DNA of 32,020 nucleotides from contig NZ_VUNG01000043.1 in the NCBI RefSeq assembly GCF_009695775.1, positions 1 to 32,020 of the forward strand. The letters are read 5' to 3'. How positions within the stretch are numbered: the first letter of the stretch is position 1; each line of letters begins with the position of its first letter. The DNA comes from Hallella mizrahii (GTDB lineage Bacteria > Bacteroidota > Bacteroidia > Bacteroidales > Bacteroidaceae). Positions 1-7,576 of this stretch are shown here, in pieces. The notes under the pieces are model-generated. The model made no database searches and was not told the origin of the DNA. It worked only from the letters and a program-made list of their open reading frames with translations. Both the position numbers and the translations under genes were made by a program.

Positions 1-21
1 GTTTGATACATATTTTGATTT

Positions 22-117
22 GCAACACTAAGATAGGTGAAAAATCTGACATGGCAAAATCCTGAGCAACTTTTTGTTGCTCAGGTACTTATAAATAAAG
101 TTAAATCAAAGTGTTGC
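22..117. repeat. 8-bp inverted repeat flanking a hairpin
   Basis: GCAACACT at 22-29 is matched by its reverse complement AGTGTTGC at 110-117. The pair encloses a strong hairpin at 61-85. The arrangement resembles the end of a mobile element or a gene 3' end, but no transposase is visible and the sequence to the left is cut off by the window edge. Confidence 0.35.
61..85. terminator. Perfect 10-bp hairpin, probable terminator
   Basis: CCTGAGCAAC and GTTGCTCAGG form a perfect stem with a five-T loop. On the minus strand it is followed by ATTTTG; on the plus strand the downstream tract is AT-rich but not a pure T run. It probably ends a gene lying left of the window. Confidence 0.5.
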
Positions 118-161
118 GGAATTAAGGCTTTTATCATTTGATTGCTATTGCCATTATTATT

Positions 162-431
162 ATGCGCTTGTGTGCTATTGTGCTACACATCAATGCTATC
201 GCATTGTCCATACCTATTCTAGTTATCACATTCTTAACTGTAACAATACAGGAAATAACACTGAAAAAAAAGAAATACATACAAACCTTAATAGAGGCGT
301 ATAGAGTAATGCATCAAGAAGAAAAAAAAGGATTGGCAAGAGAAGGATTGTATTATCGTGTTTTACCCATTCTCGGATTAACAGCATTCTATATTTTGCT
401 TGTTTTTCTTGCTTGGCTACATATTATTTGA
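162..431 (+). CDS. Small two-helix membrane protein, hypothetical
   Basis: An 89-residue ORF from the first ATG; an upstream TTG at 138 would add eight residues. Hydrophobic stretches at about residues 3-30 and 70-88 look like two membrane helices. They are separated by a basic, helical segment rich in Lys and Glu (about residues 38-65). No family is recognised. It precedes the Hsp20 operator region by about 55 bp. The ORF could be a remnant; no clear ribosome site is visible. A second ORF running on to 670 begins with TTG and overlaps the Hsp20 control region, so I did not accept it. Confidence 0.4.
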   Translation: MRLCAIVLHINAIALSIPILVITFLTVTIQEITLKKKKYIQTLIEAYRVMHQEEKKGLAREGLYYRVLPILGLTAFYILLVFLAWLHII

Positions 432-486
432 TCTTACATACTAATCAAGATTTGTACTTGCTAATTGACTCCGCCAAGTACCACTG

Positions 487-525
487 TTGTCAGCAAAGTG
501 TAAATATTTTAAGCATTGCTGACAA
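487..525 (+). promoter_or_regulatory. 10-bp inverted-repeat operator upstream of hsp20
   Basis: TTGTCAGCAA (487-496) and TTGCTGACAA (516-525) are perfect reverse complements 19 bp apart. The spacer holds TAAATATTTT, a weak -7-like element. This suggests a dimeric repressor or activator site controlling hsp20, with a leader of roughly 160 nt. It does not match the CIRCE (HrcA) element. The left arm and spacer recur at 24451-24484 next to an Hsp20 fragment. Confidence 0.5.
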
Positions 526-683
526 TGATGGCACGATTTGTCACCAATTGTTTATAGGCACGGATATTGCATTGATGGTTAGTGAAGCTCAGAGGTCGGA
601 CGAGGGCAACGAAAGGAACCTGAGGACGATGGATGAACTGAGGATAAGTAAAGAATTAATTGATAATTAGGAGGTTTTGACTT

Positions 684-1112
684 ATGTTGTATCCGGTATT
701 AAGAGACATGAACAATTGGCTTGACAATGATTTCGACGATATGTTGAACACAAGTTGGATGCCGCGCATGAACGTCACAGCACCTGCTATCAATGTCAAG
801 GAAAATGATAAAGAGTACGAAGTAGAGCTTGCTGCTCCGGGCACCACGAAGGATGACTTCAAGGTGAACGTCGACAAGGATGGCAATCTGACCATCAAGA
901 TGGAGCACAAGGACGAAAAGAAGGACGAGAACAAAAAGGAGCATTATCTGCGCCGTGAGTTCTCATACAGCAATTACGAGCAGGCTCTGACGCTGCCTGA
1001 GGATGTTGAGAAAGACAAGATTGAGGCAAAGGTTAATAACGGTGTGCTTCATATCACACTCCCTCGCACTCAGAAGGCTGAGAAAGAGACAAAACGCATT
1101 GAGGTCGCATAA
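684..1112 (+). CDS. Hsp20/alpha-crystallin small heat shock protein
   Basis: A 142-residue ATP-independent holdase that binds unfolding proteins in the cytoplasm. The alpha-crystallin domain spans about residues 30-135, with the hallmark N-G-V-L-H-I-T-L-P block near residue 117 and the usual charged loop rich in Lys, Asp and Glu near residues 75-90. Length is typical for bacterial Hsp20. The start is set by a strong AGGAGG at 669-674, unusual for this window. It is monocistronic: an inverted-repeat operator lies upstream and two terminators lie downstream. The last 18 or so codons recur as a diverged fragment at 24488-24543. Confidence 0.93.
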   Translation: MLYPVLRDMNNWLDNDFDDMLNTSWMPRMNVTAPAINVKENDKEYEVELAAPGTTKDDFKVNVDKDGNLTIKMEHKDEKKDENKKEHYLRREFSYSNYEQALTLPEDVEKDKIEAKVNNGVLHITLPRTQKAEKETKRIEVA

Positions 1113-1141
1113 CCCCGGCGTTGCTGCTCAGTGGTATTATA

Positions 1142-1177
1142 GGGACTGTTCTCTTTATGGGGAGCAGCCCCTTTTTT
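1142..1177 (+). terminator. Rho-independent terminator of hsp20
   Basis: A stem of about 12 pairs between GGGACTGTTCTC (1142-1153) and the GC-rich 1160-1171, with one mismatch and some G-U pairs, is followed by six T residues. Confidence 0.75.
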
Positions 1178-1202
1178 GTTTCTACAACATAATCTCCTAT
1201 AT

Positions 1203-1252
1203 GCCGGCATTCTCCGGCGGGGCGACTTCTTGAATAGGGAGCCGCCCTTTTT
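1203..1252 (+). terminator. Second tandem terminator
   Basis: GCCGG/CCGGC (1203-1218), then a GGGCG/CGCCC hairpin ending at about 1247 followed by T5. It lies between two convergent genes and backs up the first terminator. Confidence 0.55.
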
Positions 1253-1286
1253 CGTGTCTGCTCAACTATGCTATAGGCTCACCAGA

Positions 1287-1790
1287 TTACTGCGAATCTA
1301 TTATCTTCTGATAAGCCAGCCGCTCATCACCGTTGAGCAGATGGATGATGCCACAGTAGTGGAATCCTGCCTTTGCCAATGCTCCTTGCATGGGCTTGTT
1401 ATCCCGGTGGGTGTCAATGCGGATGTTACAGGTCTTTGTGAAGCAATAATCAAGGATGCTGGTCATGATCCCGTGTTGTCCATGCGCACTTGCCACGCGA
1501 TGAAGAACATAATACAGTCTGTCGGTGTCAATCCACTGTCCATCGTAAATGACAGCGTAGGTGACATCGGGCCCGGGAATGAAGGCAAAGGTGGCTATGG
1601 CTCTGCCGTCCTCCATCAGCAAGTAGCTGCAACCATTAGCAATGTCATCCTCTATCTGTTCTACCGTCGGATGACTGTCGCCCCATTGATGCGGATTGTC
1701 ATTCTCACGCATGATCCTCCGTCCACTCTCTATGAGGTCGAGAACCACCGGCAGGTCCTTAGCTGTTGCTTTTCTGACGAATCTTTCCAT
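1287..1790 (-). CDS. GNAT family N-acetyltransferase
   Basis: A 167-residue protein of the Gcn5-related acetyltransferase fold, which transfers an acetyl group from acetyl-CoA to an amine. The N-terminal V-R-K-A-T-x-x-D-L-P-x-V-L-D-L start is characteristic. The acetyl-CoA binding strand-helix is around residues 100-125, and the C-terminal K-P-M-Q-x-A-L-x-K-A-G-F-x-Y-C-G motif (about 130-147) is typical of this fold. The acceptor cannot be read from sequence. It is the last gene of a long minus-strand run, 28 bp after the MmcQ/DUF2200 gene, and converges on hsp20. Confidence 0.85.
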   Translation of the reverse strand: MERFVRKATAKDLPVVLDLIESGRRIMRENDNPHQWGDSHPTVEQIEDDIANGCSYLLMEDGRAIATFAFIPGPDVTYAVIYDGQWIDTDRLYYVLHRVASAHGQHGIMTSILDYCFTKTCNIRIDTHRDNKPMQGALAKAGFHYCGIIHLLNGDERLAYQKIIDSQ

Positions 1791-1818
1791 TTACAATGTT
1801 TGCGTTGCTTATTACCCA

Positions 1819-2514
1819 TTAAAGATTTAGTATCTTCTCCACCGGCTTCCCTTTTGCCAGCTCGTCCACCAACTTGTCGAGCACACGCATGTCGCGCATC
1901 TTCGGGTCTTCTATCTCCTCAATGCGGACGCCGCAGATTCTGCCTTTGACGTTCATGCGGGCAGGATTCATCCGTGGGGCGCGGTCGAAGAACTCACCGT
2001 AAGTCGTGTCGCTGTTCAGCAGGTGGTCGAGTTCGTCGCTGCTGTAGCCTGTTAGCCACTCCGTCAGTTCATAGACCTCCTCTCTGGTCCGTCCCTTGCG
2101 CTCCGCCTTGGCGATGAGCATCGGGAACACCTTGGCGAACTTCATCTCGAATACGTTCATCTTGCGCTTTTTTGTTTTATTCCCTTTCTTTACTATTTCA
2201 TAGGATTTTCTGATGAGCTGCTTGAAAAGTTCATTGTCAGCCCGGCATGCGTCCATGCCTATCCAGTATTTGGCATTACCGTTGTATGGTTTGCTTATCC
2301 AGTCGTAATGATCCTCCAGCTCCGGAATACTGTCCGGGTCGCACTTGACCGTCACATTGCTCAGGTCATTGATGTCGAAATAGCAGAACATGTGGCCGGC
2401 GATATAGAATACCAGCACATCCTTGGCATATTTGAAGGCCGTGAAGGGGAATTTCTCCACCACCTCAGCGTCGAGAGAAAGACAATATGACCGCAAATCT
2501 TCTACGTTCATCAT
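1819..2514 (-). CDS. MmcQ/YjbR domain fused to DUF2200
   Basis: A 231-residue two-domain protein. Residues 1-112 match the MmcQ/YjbR (CyaY-like fold) family: early C-L-S-L-D-A-E-V-V-E-K-F-P-F, then F-C-Y-F-D-I-N and the W-I-G-M-D block. After a basic linker (N-K-T-K-K-R-K), residues 119-229 match DUF2200: F-A-K-V-F-P-M-L, K-A-E-R-K-G-R-T-R-E-E-V and the terminal D-K-L-V-D-E-L-A-K-G-K-P. Both are normally separate proteins of about 110 residues. Function is unknown for both; DNA binding has been proposed for YjbR. Its ATG overlaps the stop of the upstream gene (ATGA), so the two are probably translationally coupled. Confidence 0.85.
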   Translation of the reverse strand: MMNVEDLRSYCLSLDAEVVEKFPFTAFKYAKDVLVFYIAGHMFCYFDINDLSNVTVKCDPDSIPELEDHYDWISKPYNGNAKYWIGMDACRADNELFKQLIRKSYEIVKKGNKTKKRKMNVFEMKFAKVFPMLIAKAERKGRTREEVYELTEWLTGYSSDELDHLLNSDTTYGEFFDRAPRMNPARMNVKGRICGVRIEEIEDPKMRDMRVLDKLVDELAKGKPVEKILNL

Positions 2515-2903
2515 TCCCCTAATGCTTCCTCCATGAACTCACATGCATCCGCCACACACAACGGACAAGGACGGAGTGCCACGTGGGTGTCCACACCTTT
2601 CAACTGTCTGCACTGGGTGGCATGGTTGCGGTCCTGGAATTTCTGCATGATCGTCCGCATCTGTTTCATCGTCTTCGCCTTGTCCTTGTTGACCAGTCCG
2701 AGAACCATGTCTGCACCAATCAGTGCGCCGCAGGTACCCTCCATATTGGTCATTCCGGCAGCAAAGCCGTCGGTCATGCTCATGGCTGTGTCTTCGTCAA
2801 GTCCCGTCAGGTCGCCGTAAGTTGTTAGCACCGACTGGGCACAATTGAATTTGAAACTCGCTTTCTTCTCTGCTGCTATATCTTTTCTTGATTCCATTGT
2901 CAT
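2511..2903 (-). CDS. C_GCAxxG_C_C family redox-type protein
   Basis: A 130-residue member of the C_GCAxxG_C_C family. Conserved cysteines are visible: F-N-C-A-Q-S-V near residue 20, G-T-C-G-A-L near 55, C-R-Q near 95 and C-P-L-C-V-A-D-A-C near the end. These suggest metal or redox chemistry; the family's reaction is not established. I chose the start at 2903 because that ATG overlaps the upstream stop in an ATGA. A longer reading frame extends to 3056 through non-family residues and is probably false. It overlaps the next gene by four bases. Confidence 0.85.
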   Translation of the reverse strand: MTMESRKDIAAEKKASFKFNCAQSVLTTYGDLTGLDEDTAMSMTDGFAAGMTNMEGTCGALIGADMVLGLVNKDKAKTMKQMRTIMQKFQDRNHATQCRQLKGVDTHVALRPCPLCVADACEFMEEALGE

Positions 2904-3142
2904 TGTTTGATTAATTCGTCTATCGGATCTTCCCTGACGATCTGTGGTTCTGCTTTTCCTTTCAGTACCAGCACTTTCTTGCCATTGCGGTAGATATGGA
3001 GCTGGCGGGAACGGACTACCACCGTTAACTCCGGATCGTCTTGTATCGTCTGCCAAATAGGATGATAGATGCCATCAGTATTCATCAGCTTATGTCGCAA
3101 GTGCGAGCACATGTTGGTTGTGTCAATATTCTCCACTAACAT
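2900..3142 (-). CDS. Small hypothetical protein, 80 aa
   Basis: An 80-residue protein lying between the DUF4186 gene (21 bp upstream) and the C_GCAxxG_C_C gene (4-bp overlap). The C-terminal half has a compact beta-rich pattern, L-T-V-V-V-R-S-R-Q-L-H-I-Y-R-N-G-K-K-V-L, like a small beta-sandwich or the start of a larger domain. There is no signal peptide or membrane helix. I do not recognise the family; it could be the surviving N-terminus of a longer protein. The operon context argues that it is translated. Confidence 0.6.
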   Translation of the reverse strand: MLVENIDTTNMCSHLRHKLMNTDGIYHPIWQTIQDDPELTVVVRSRQLHIYRNGKKVLVLKGKAEPQIVREDPIDELIKQ

Positions 3143-3163
3143 TGATCAAGCGTTTAATCACAT

Positions 3164-3607
3164 TTACTGGTCGTTTCTTTTCAACCACTCCATGATGACG
3201 CGAGTGATATATATCTGTTCCTTCACTGTAAGTGGACGGCCTTTCGGTATGCCATGCCATTTTTCCAGACAGCCGCGGCAACAGCAGCCGGTGGCATGCT
3301 GGGCGATGAACGGCGGGAAAATGCCGTGGCGCATCGGTGTCTGCTTGCCGTCGTTGGGGATAAATGCCGGAGCCAGTCGCTTGGCAATCGTCTCCCTTGT
3401 GCCTTGTTCAATCTTGTCCCAACCCTTCTCCTTGATATACGCCTTGTCCTTGGCGTTCAGATAGAAAGAGCTGCGGAACTTTGACTTGGCCAAACGGTCA
3501 AAGAGAGGCTGGAGGTCAATCTTGTCAACCTCCTGTCTCTCTTCACTTTCCGTGTCGTCCTCGGGAAACAGTGACAGTTCCCTTACTTTATTTGAGTTGT
3601 GTTCCAT
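3164..3607 (-). CDS. DUF4186 domain protein
   Basis: About 147 residues from the ATG at 3607; an earlier in-frame ATG lies at 3619. The DUF4186 domain covers about residues 30-145, with K-F-R-S-S-F-Y-L, R-L-A-P-A-F-I-P-N-D-G-K-Q-T-P-M-R and the unusual cluster C-C-C-R-G-C-L-E-K-W-H, which looks metal-binding. Function is unknown. The gene starts inside the end of the flavin reductase gene, so it belongs to the same operon. Its last 29 or so codons recur, diverged, at 18795-18882. Confidence 0.85.
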   Translation of the reverse strand: MEHNSNKVRELSLFPEDDTESEERQEVDKIDLQPLFDRLAKSKFRSSFYLNAKDKAYIKEKGWDKIEQGTRETIAKRLAPAFIPNDGKQTPMRHGIFPPFIAQHATGCCCRGCLEKWHGIPKGRPLTVKEQIYITRVIMEWLKRNDQ

Positions 3608-4151
3608 CCTTGAAAGCATTGCCCACCCGCTTGCCGATCTCGAGATAGCCTAAGTGAACGGGATCGAATGTCAGCAGGTGCATCTTCTCCAAATCCGGTT
3701 TGCCATCCTCGGCAAGATACTCCTCGTTCACTCGGATATTTACGATCTTTGCCACGATATAGTAGCCGGTCTCCGACTCATCAATCTTGCGTTCTATGCG
3801 GCACTCCATGGTCATGGGGAAGTCGGTGAAGACAGGAGCGTTCACATGCTCACCCTTTTCCACTTTCCAGCCCGTCTTAGCCACCTTGTCCTTCACTTTC
3901 TTTCCGCTCACCACACCGACAAAGTCAGCTGCGACCATCGTCTCTGTTGTTGCGAAAGCAATGGTAAAGTCGGGATTGGCGTTGAGGTTGACGGTTGTCT
4001 GATGGTTGCCCATCGAGATCATGATCTTGTCACCGTCCCACTGCCCAGCCCATGCTGCGTTCATCGCATTTGGCGTACCGTCAGCATCATACGTGCCGAT
4101 AATGATTACTGCTTGTGGCATGAACCATGCCTTTGGATCAAAGTTCTTCAT
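3588..4151 (-). CDS. Flavin reductase-like FMN-binding protein
   Basis: A 187-residue protein of the flavin reductase/flavoredoxin split-barrel family, which binds FMN and transfers electrons or reduces free flavin. Typical signs are the N-terminal P-Q-A-V-I-I-I-G-T, N-A-M-N-A-A-W-A-G-Q, the M-I-S-M-G block and D-F-V-G-V-V-S-G-K-K near residue 80. Length is normal. It sits seven bases after yjbQ and overlaps the start of the DUF4186 gene. A diverged copy of its last 30 or so codons survives at 24567-24664, with synonymous changes in the final codons. Confidence 0.87.
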   Translation of the reverse strand: MKNFDPKAWFMPQAVIIIGTYDADGTPNAMNAAWAGQWDGDKIMISMGNHQTTVNLNANPDFTIAFATTETMVAADFVGVVSGKKVKDKVAKTGWKVEKGEHVNAPVFTDFPMTMECRIERKIDESETGYYIVAKIVNIRVNEEYLAEDGKPDLEKMHLLTFDPVHLGYLEIGKRVGNAFKDGTQLK

Positions 4152-4158
4152 ATTCTTC

Positions 4159-4569
4159 TTATTCTAAAATTGTTGCTACAATATGTCTGCTGCCTCCATC
4201 GTTGCGGAACTCACAAAGATAGATGCCCTGCCAGGTGCCTAAGTTGAGCCGTCCATCGGTGATGGGAATGTTGATGCTCACACCGGTAATGATGCACTTG
4301 GCGTGTGCGGGCATGTCGTCAGAGCCTTCGAGGACATGTCGGTAGTCCGGCATATTTTCCGGCACGAGCCGATCGTAAATAGTCTCCATGTCACTTCTCA
4401 CGTCCGGATCCCAGTTCTCACAAATGCTTAGTGCACAGCTCGTATGCTGCACAAAGAGATTAAGCAGTCCCGTCTTTGGCAACTGCGGCAGGTGCCGGAG
4501 CACTTCATCCGTTATCAGATGGAAGCCACGGGACTGAGGCTTCAACTTAAATGCTACTTGCTGTATCAT
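4159..4569 (-). CDS. yjbQ: YjbQ/UPF0047 family protein
   Basis: A 136-residue member of the YjbQ (UPF0047) family, annotated in some databases as a secondary thiamine-phosphate synthase because it can substitute weakly for ThiE; the true physiological role is unsettled. Diagnostic motifs are V-Q-H-T-S-C-A-L-S-I-C-E-N (about residues 40-52), D-M-P-A-H-A-K (about 85-91) and the W-Q-G-I-Y-L-C-E-F block (about 114-122). The histidines probably bind metal. It lies seven bases after the upstream GNAT gene in the same operon. Confidence 0.9.
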   Translation of the reverse strand: MIQQVAFKLKPQSRGFHLITDEVLRHLPQLPKTGLLNLFVQHTSCALSICENWDPDVRSDMETIYDRLVPENMPDYRHVLEGSDDMPAHAKCIITGVSINIPITDGRLNLGTWQGIYLCEFRNDGGSRHIVATILE

Positions 4570-4576
4570 CAGAATT

Positions 4577-5044
4577 TTATCTTAAATCTTTAGCATAACA
4601 AACCGCGTCATCCATGTGCTGGTATGGCGGATAGTTCTCAATGCGTTTATATCCTAGGCCTTCATACAACTTGATTGCATAGTCCATCCTTTCACGTGTC
4701 ATAAGCACCGTCCGCTTATATCCGTGTTCACTAGCGAAAGTTTCAAGTTCATGCATCATGAATGTCGCAAGGTGATGACCGCGGAAGGGCGGCTGCACCC
4801 ACACCCGCTTTATCTCTACATCGCCGTTGCCATGTTCCTTCAAACCGGAGCATGCCACAGGGACATCATCTTTGGAATAGACTATCATCGCATATTTCAC
4901 GTCCTTCGACTGATTGCCCGGAACAAACGACTGCCTGTTCTGAGGACCACCGACGAGCTGGTTGTAGAAGTTCTCAGTTATAGCGTGGAACTCCTCAAAC
5001 TCCCGGTCGTGGCCGTCAGTCCATCGTATTCTATAATTTTTCAT
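4577..5044 (-). CDS. GNAT family N-acetyltransferase
   Basis: A 155-residue acetyltransferase. The acetyl-CoA binding core is visible as V-E-I-K-R-V-W-V-Q-P-P-F-R-G-H-H-L-A (about residues 75-92), the classical Q/R-x-x-G-x-A motif. It is followed by Y-K-R-T-V-L-M-T-R and the C-terminal A-I-K-L-Y-E-G-L-G-Y-K. The N-terminal 35 residues hold the variable substrate region. Its ATG overlaps the stop of the secreted hydrolase (ATGA), indicating coupling. Substrate unknown. Confidence 0.87.
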   Translation of the reverse strand: MKNYRIRWTDGHDREFEEFHAITENFYNQLVGGPQNRQSFVPGNQSKDVKYAMIVYSKDDVPVACSGLKEHGNGDVEIKRVWVQPPFRGHHLATFMMHELETFASEHGYKRTVLMTRERMDYAIKLYEGLGYKRIENYPPYQHMDDAVCYAKDLR

Positions 5045-5850
5045 TTGTCCTTAGAGATATACTGCATCATTAGTATTCTTCCCGGCCATCCGGCACCACC
5101 ATGGTCGAAGCCGCTGAGCTCATGGATCGGTATCTCATCGTTGCCGATACCTTCAAGCACGGATTTCAAATAGAGATTCTCCTCGTAGCGTCCCATCTGT
5201 TCCAATTTCCGGTCGCCTGTTATCAGCACAAGTCTTGTACTGAGTTTGCGAACATTGTTGAGAGGGGCATACTTGTCAACTATCGGTGAGGTGAAAGAAA
5301 TACCTCTCTCGCGACGAATAGTATAATGTGTGGCAGTCTGGCCGCCTATCGGGAAATATCCCTTGATACTGTCTGCATCAACGCCAAACTTTCCCAGATA
5401 ATCCTTGTCGAAACAGAGCATCAGTGTAAGGTAACCACCTGCTGAATGACCACTGATATACACCTTGCCCGGATCGCCTCCGTACTCTTTAATGTGCTTC
5501 ACTACCCAAGCAACGGCTTCCGCAGCGTCCTCTGTATATTGTGGATTGTGAGCTCGCGGGTAGAGTCTGTAGTTAGGCGCGACAACCGCAACGCCCTGAT
5601 TCTTCAGATCGCCAGGTATATCCTTGTGTCCTTCAGTCAGTCCACCGCCATGAAACCATACTATGGTTTTGAATGGACGATTGGAATCAGTAGGATAGTA
5701 GATATCCAACTTACACCGCTCCTGTCTGTATGAAGAAGTGTCATTGGGACTAACGTAAGAAATATTGTCAATCTCCTTGTACTTTGTCTGTGCGGATGCA
5801 CTGCTCAATGTGAACAATACCAACGCTATCAATAATAAAGTTTGCTTCAT
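5041..5850 (-). CDS. Secreted alpha/beta hydrolase (esterase/lipase-like)
   Basis: About 269 residues starting at the ATG at 5850, which puts a normal Sec signal peptide (L-L-L-I-A-L-V-L-F, ending S-A-S-A-Q) at the N-terminus. A longer frame to 5886 would place charged residues ahead of it. The fold is the HSL/BD-FAE-type esterase: oxyanion motif W-F-H-G-G-G near residue 68, nucleophile elbow G-H-S-A-G-G near 134 and a catalytic-type histidine in G-F-D-H-G-G near the end. It probably hydrolyses an ester in the periplasm. A 198-bp internal piece is duplicated at 24131-24328 with about eight differences. Confidence 0.87.
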   Translation of the reverse strand: MKQTLLLIALVLFTLSSASAQTKYKEIDNISYVSPNDTSSYRQERCKLDIYYPTDSNRPFKTIVWFHGGGLTEGHKDIPGDLKNQGVAVVAPNYRLYPRAHNPQYTEDAAEAVAWVVKHIKEYGGDPGKVYISGHSAGGYLTLMLCFDKDYLGKFGVDADSIKGYFPIGGQTATHYTIRRERGISFTSPIVDKYAPLNNVRKLSTRLVLITGDRKLEQMGRYEENLYLKSVLEGIGNDEIPIHELSGFDHGGAGWPGRILMMQYISKDK

Positions 5851-5879
5851 AATTCTTTTTATATGTAATCCCTTCAATT

Positions 5880-6074
5880 TCAACACTCATCCACTGGTGC
5901 ATTCCTTCTCTGCACTTCCTCTTCCAGCTTTCTCCTTGCTTCCTCAATGGCTTTCTCGTAGCCGGTGAGGGCAGCGAAGGGCGAGAACTGCGCCGAACGG
6001 TTATACATGCTCATTCTCGGATGTTTCGTGGAGACATGATGCGGAAGGTTGATGATGTCGTCGTAGTAGCTCAT
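5880..6074 (-). CDS. YolD-like small protein, second copy
   Basis: A 64-residue paralogue of the protein at 26034-26246. Both carry D-D-I-I-N-L-P-H-H, R-M-S-M-Y-N-R and F-A-A-L-T-G-Y-E-K-A-I-E-E-A-R. This matches the YolD-like family usually encoded beside Y-family polymerases, where it may act as a partner or regulator. Here the polymerase gene is missing: an ATPase gene sits directly upstream with a 4-bp ATGA overlap, the same overlap the intact copy has with polymerase Y. The hydrolase gene follows 29 bp later. I infer that this gene belonged to a second polymerase operon whose C-terminal remnant is at 7577. Confidence 0.75.
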   Translation of the reverse strand: MSYYDDIINLPHHVSTKHPRMSMYNRSAQFSPFAALTGYEKAIEEARRKLEEEVQRRNAPVDEC

Positions 6075-7408
6075 CTTAATTCTTGTTGCAATTTATCCAT
6101 AAACTTGAAACTCCAGTCGGCCAAGGGGGAAGGACAACTCAGCAAGCCCTCATTATATTGCAAGTTAAGAAATGAGAAACGGATTCTCAAACGGGGATGA
6201 AAACGTTCATTATACACCGAGAGGCTTCGCCCGCTCACGCAATTTTCGGCTTTTACCTCCAGGGGGATGATGTCTGCCTCATGTTGCAGTACAAATTCTA
6301 TTTCTGCCCTGCTGTCAGGCGACCAATAGTGAGGAATGTCTCCATTGAGCATTGGCATCAACGATTGCAGTATGGCATTCTCCGCCATGCTGCCCTTAAA
6401 CTCCGTATAGTTGGCGTTGTAATCGAGCATTACCTGAGCCGGCAAATGGGCCAGCCGGCGCAACAAGCCACAATCACAGGCGTACACTTTGAAGGCACTA
6501 ATGTCTTCGTATGCAGAAAGAGGGAGACCTGGCTTGGTGATGTTGAATATCCGATATATCATTCCTGCATCCTCAAGCCACATGAGGGCGTCCTCATAGT
6601 CTTTGGATCGTGCGCCCGGCTTCACCACTTTGTAAACAAACTTGCGGTTCTCCTTAGCCAACTGAGCTGGTAGCGAGTGCCATAGCGCATGGATGCGGGG
6701 AATATCCTTGGACTCAGCATATTTGGCAAAGTCAAGTTCATAAAGCTCAAGTATGTCCTGCAATACGTTCTCTACCGTTGCCATACCTTGGTTGCCAAGC
6801 AGACTGATGACAGCCTCCGGCATGCCTCCGCACACCAAATAGCGCCGGTATTCCGTTTTCAGTTTGTTGAAGATAATTTCCGGCAAGTGCTGGATTCCTT
6901 GCAAATCATCTACGAAGTCATAAGTCTTCCGGTCGGACGCTCTAAGAAACTCACGGAATGTTATAGGATACATCCGCATGATGCGCACCTTGCCCACGGG
7001 GACAGTCATACTACGTCTCCGTACCGCCACTCCTAATAGGCTTCCAGCTGCGATGACATGATACTCAGGCGCATCCTCGTAGAAGTACTTCAAACTGTTG
7101 AGTGCTTCCTCACATTCTTGTATCTCATCGAATATAATCAGCGTTTTACCGGCAATGATAGGAACATCTGTATAAAGCGCAAGTTCCTTGAGTATTCTTT
7201 GGGGAGACTTTGATATTTGAAACACAGATTTCAGTTCGGGTTGTCTGTCAAAATCAAACTTGGCACAATACTTAAAGCATTCCCGGCCAAACGTTTCCAT
7301 CGCCCAAGTTTTGCCAATCTGCCGGGCACCCTTGAGCAATATCGGCTTCCGTCCGTTCTCCTCTTTCCATGCCTTGAAGGCTTTGATGATGTCCCTTTCA
7401 ATCTCCAT
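6071..7408 (-). CDS. AAA ATPase with DUF4143 C-terminus
   Basis: A 445-residue ATP-binding protein of the widespread AAA/DUF4143 family. The Walker A motif G-A-R-Q-I-G-K-T is at about residues 24-31, Walker B is L-I-I-F-D-E-I-Q-E near 90, and the DUF4143 domain with a restriction-endonuclease-like fold (I-E-F-V-L-Q ... I-P-L-E-V-K-A) is at about 330-390. Function is not established; members often sit in accessory regions. It appears inserted between the polymerase Y tail at 7577 and the YolD-like gene that overlaps its stop. A 168-bp spacer without any recognised gene separates it from the chimera upstream. Confidence 0.88.
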   Translation of the reverse strand: MEIERDIIKAFKAWKEENGRKPILLKGARQIGKTWAMETFGRECFKYCAKFDFDRQPELKSVFQISKSPQRILKELALYTDVPIIAGKTLIIFDEIQECEEALNSLKYFYEDAPEYHVIAAGSLLGVAVRRRSMTVPVGKVRIMRMYPITFREFLRASDRKTYDFVDDLQGIQHLPEIIFNKLKTEYRRYLVCGGMPEAVISLLGNQGMATVENVLQDILELYELDFAKYAESKDIPRIHALWHSLPAQLAKENRKFVYKVVKPGARSKDYEDALMWLEDAGMIYRIFNITKPGLPLSAYEDISAFKVYACDCGLLRRLAHLPAQVMLDYNANYTEFKGSMAENAILQSLMPMLNGDIPHYWSPDSRAEIEFVLQHEADIIPLEVKAENCVSGRSLSVYNERFHPRLRIRFSFLNLQYNEGLLSCPSPLADWSFKFMDKLQQELR

Positions 7409-7576
7409 ATCTACATTATTAAGTGCGGAAAAATGCAGATAGCTACATTTTTCTGCGGTTGTCAGTGCAAAGTTAAGTATTTCCCAGCAATTAACGAAAT
7501 GTTTTCAATGTTTTTTTAATAACCTTTCCTATCCCCATCGAGTAGCTTTAATCCCTTCCTTTGCTTTACCTTTTCC

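Noticed and set aside
413..670. 85-aa ORF ahead of hsp20
   Set aside because: Starts with TTG, spans the operator and leader of hsp20, and shows no domain.
1176..1949. Long plus-strand ORF (257 aa)
   Set aside because: It lies antisense to the GNAT gene and part of the MmcQ/YjbR gene, which have clear families; its translation shows no domain.
2903..3056. N-terminal extension of the C_GCAxxG_C_C protein
   Set aside because: The extra 51 residues do not look like the family and overlap the 80-aa gene; the ATG at 2903 forms a standard ATGA overlap.
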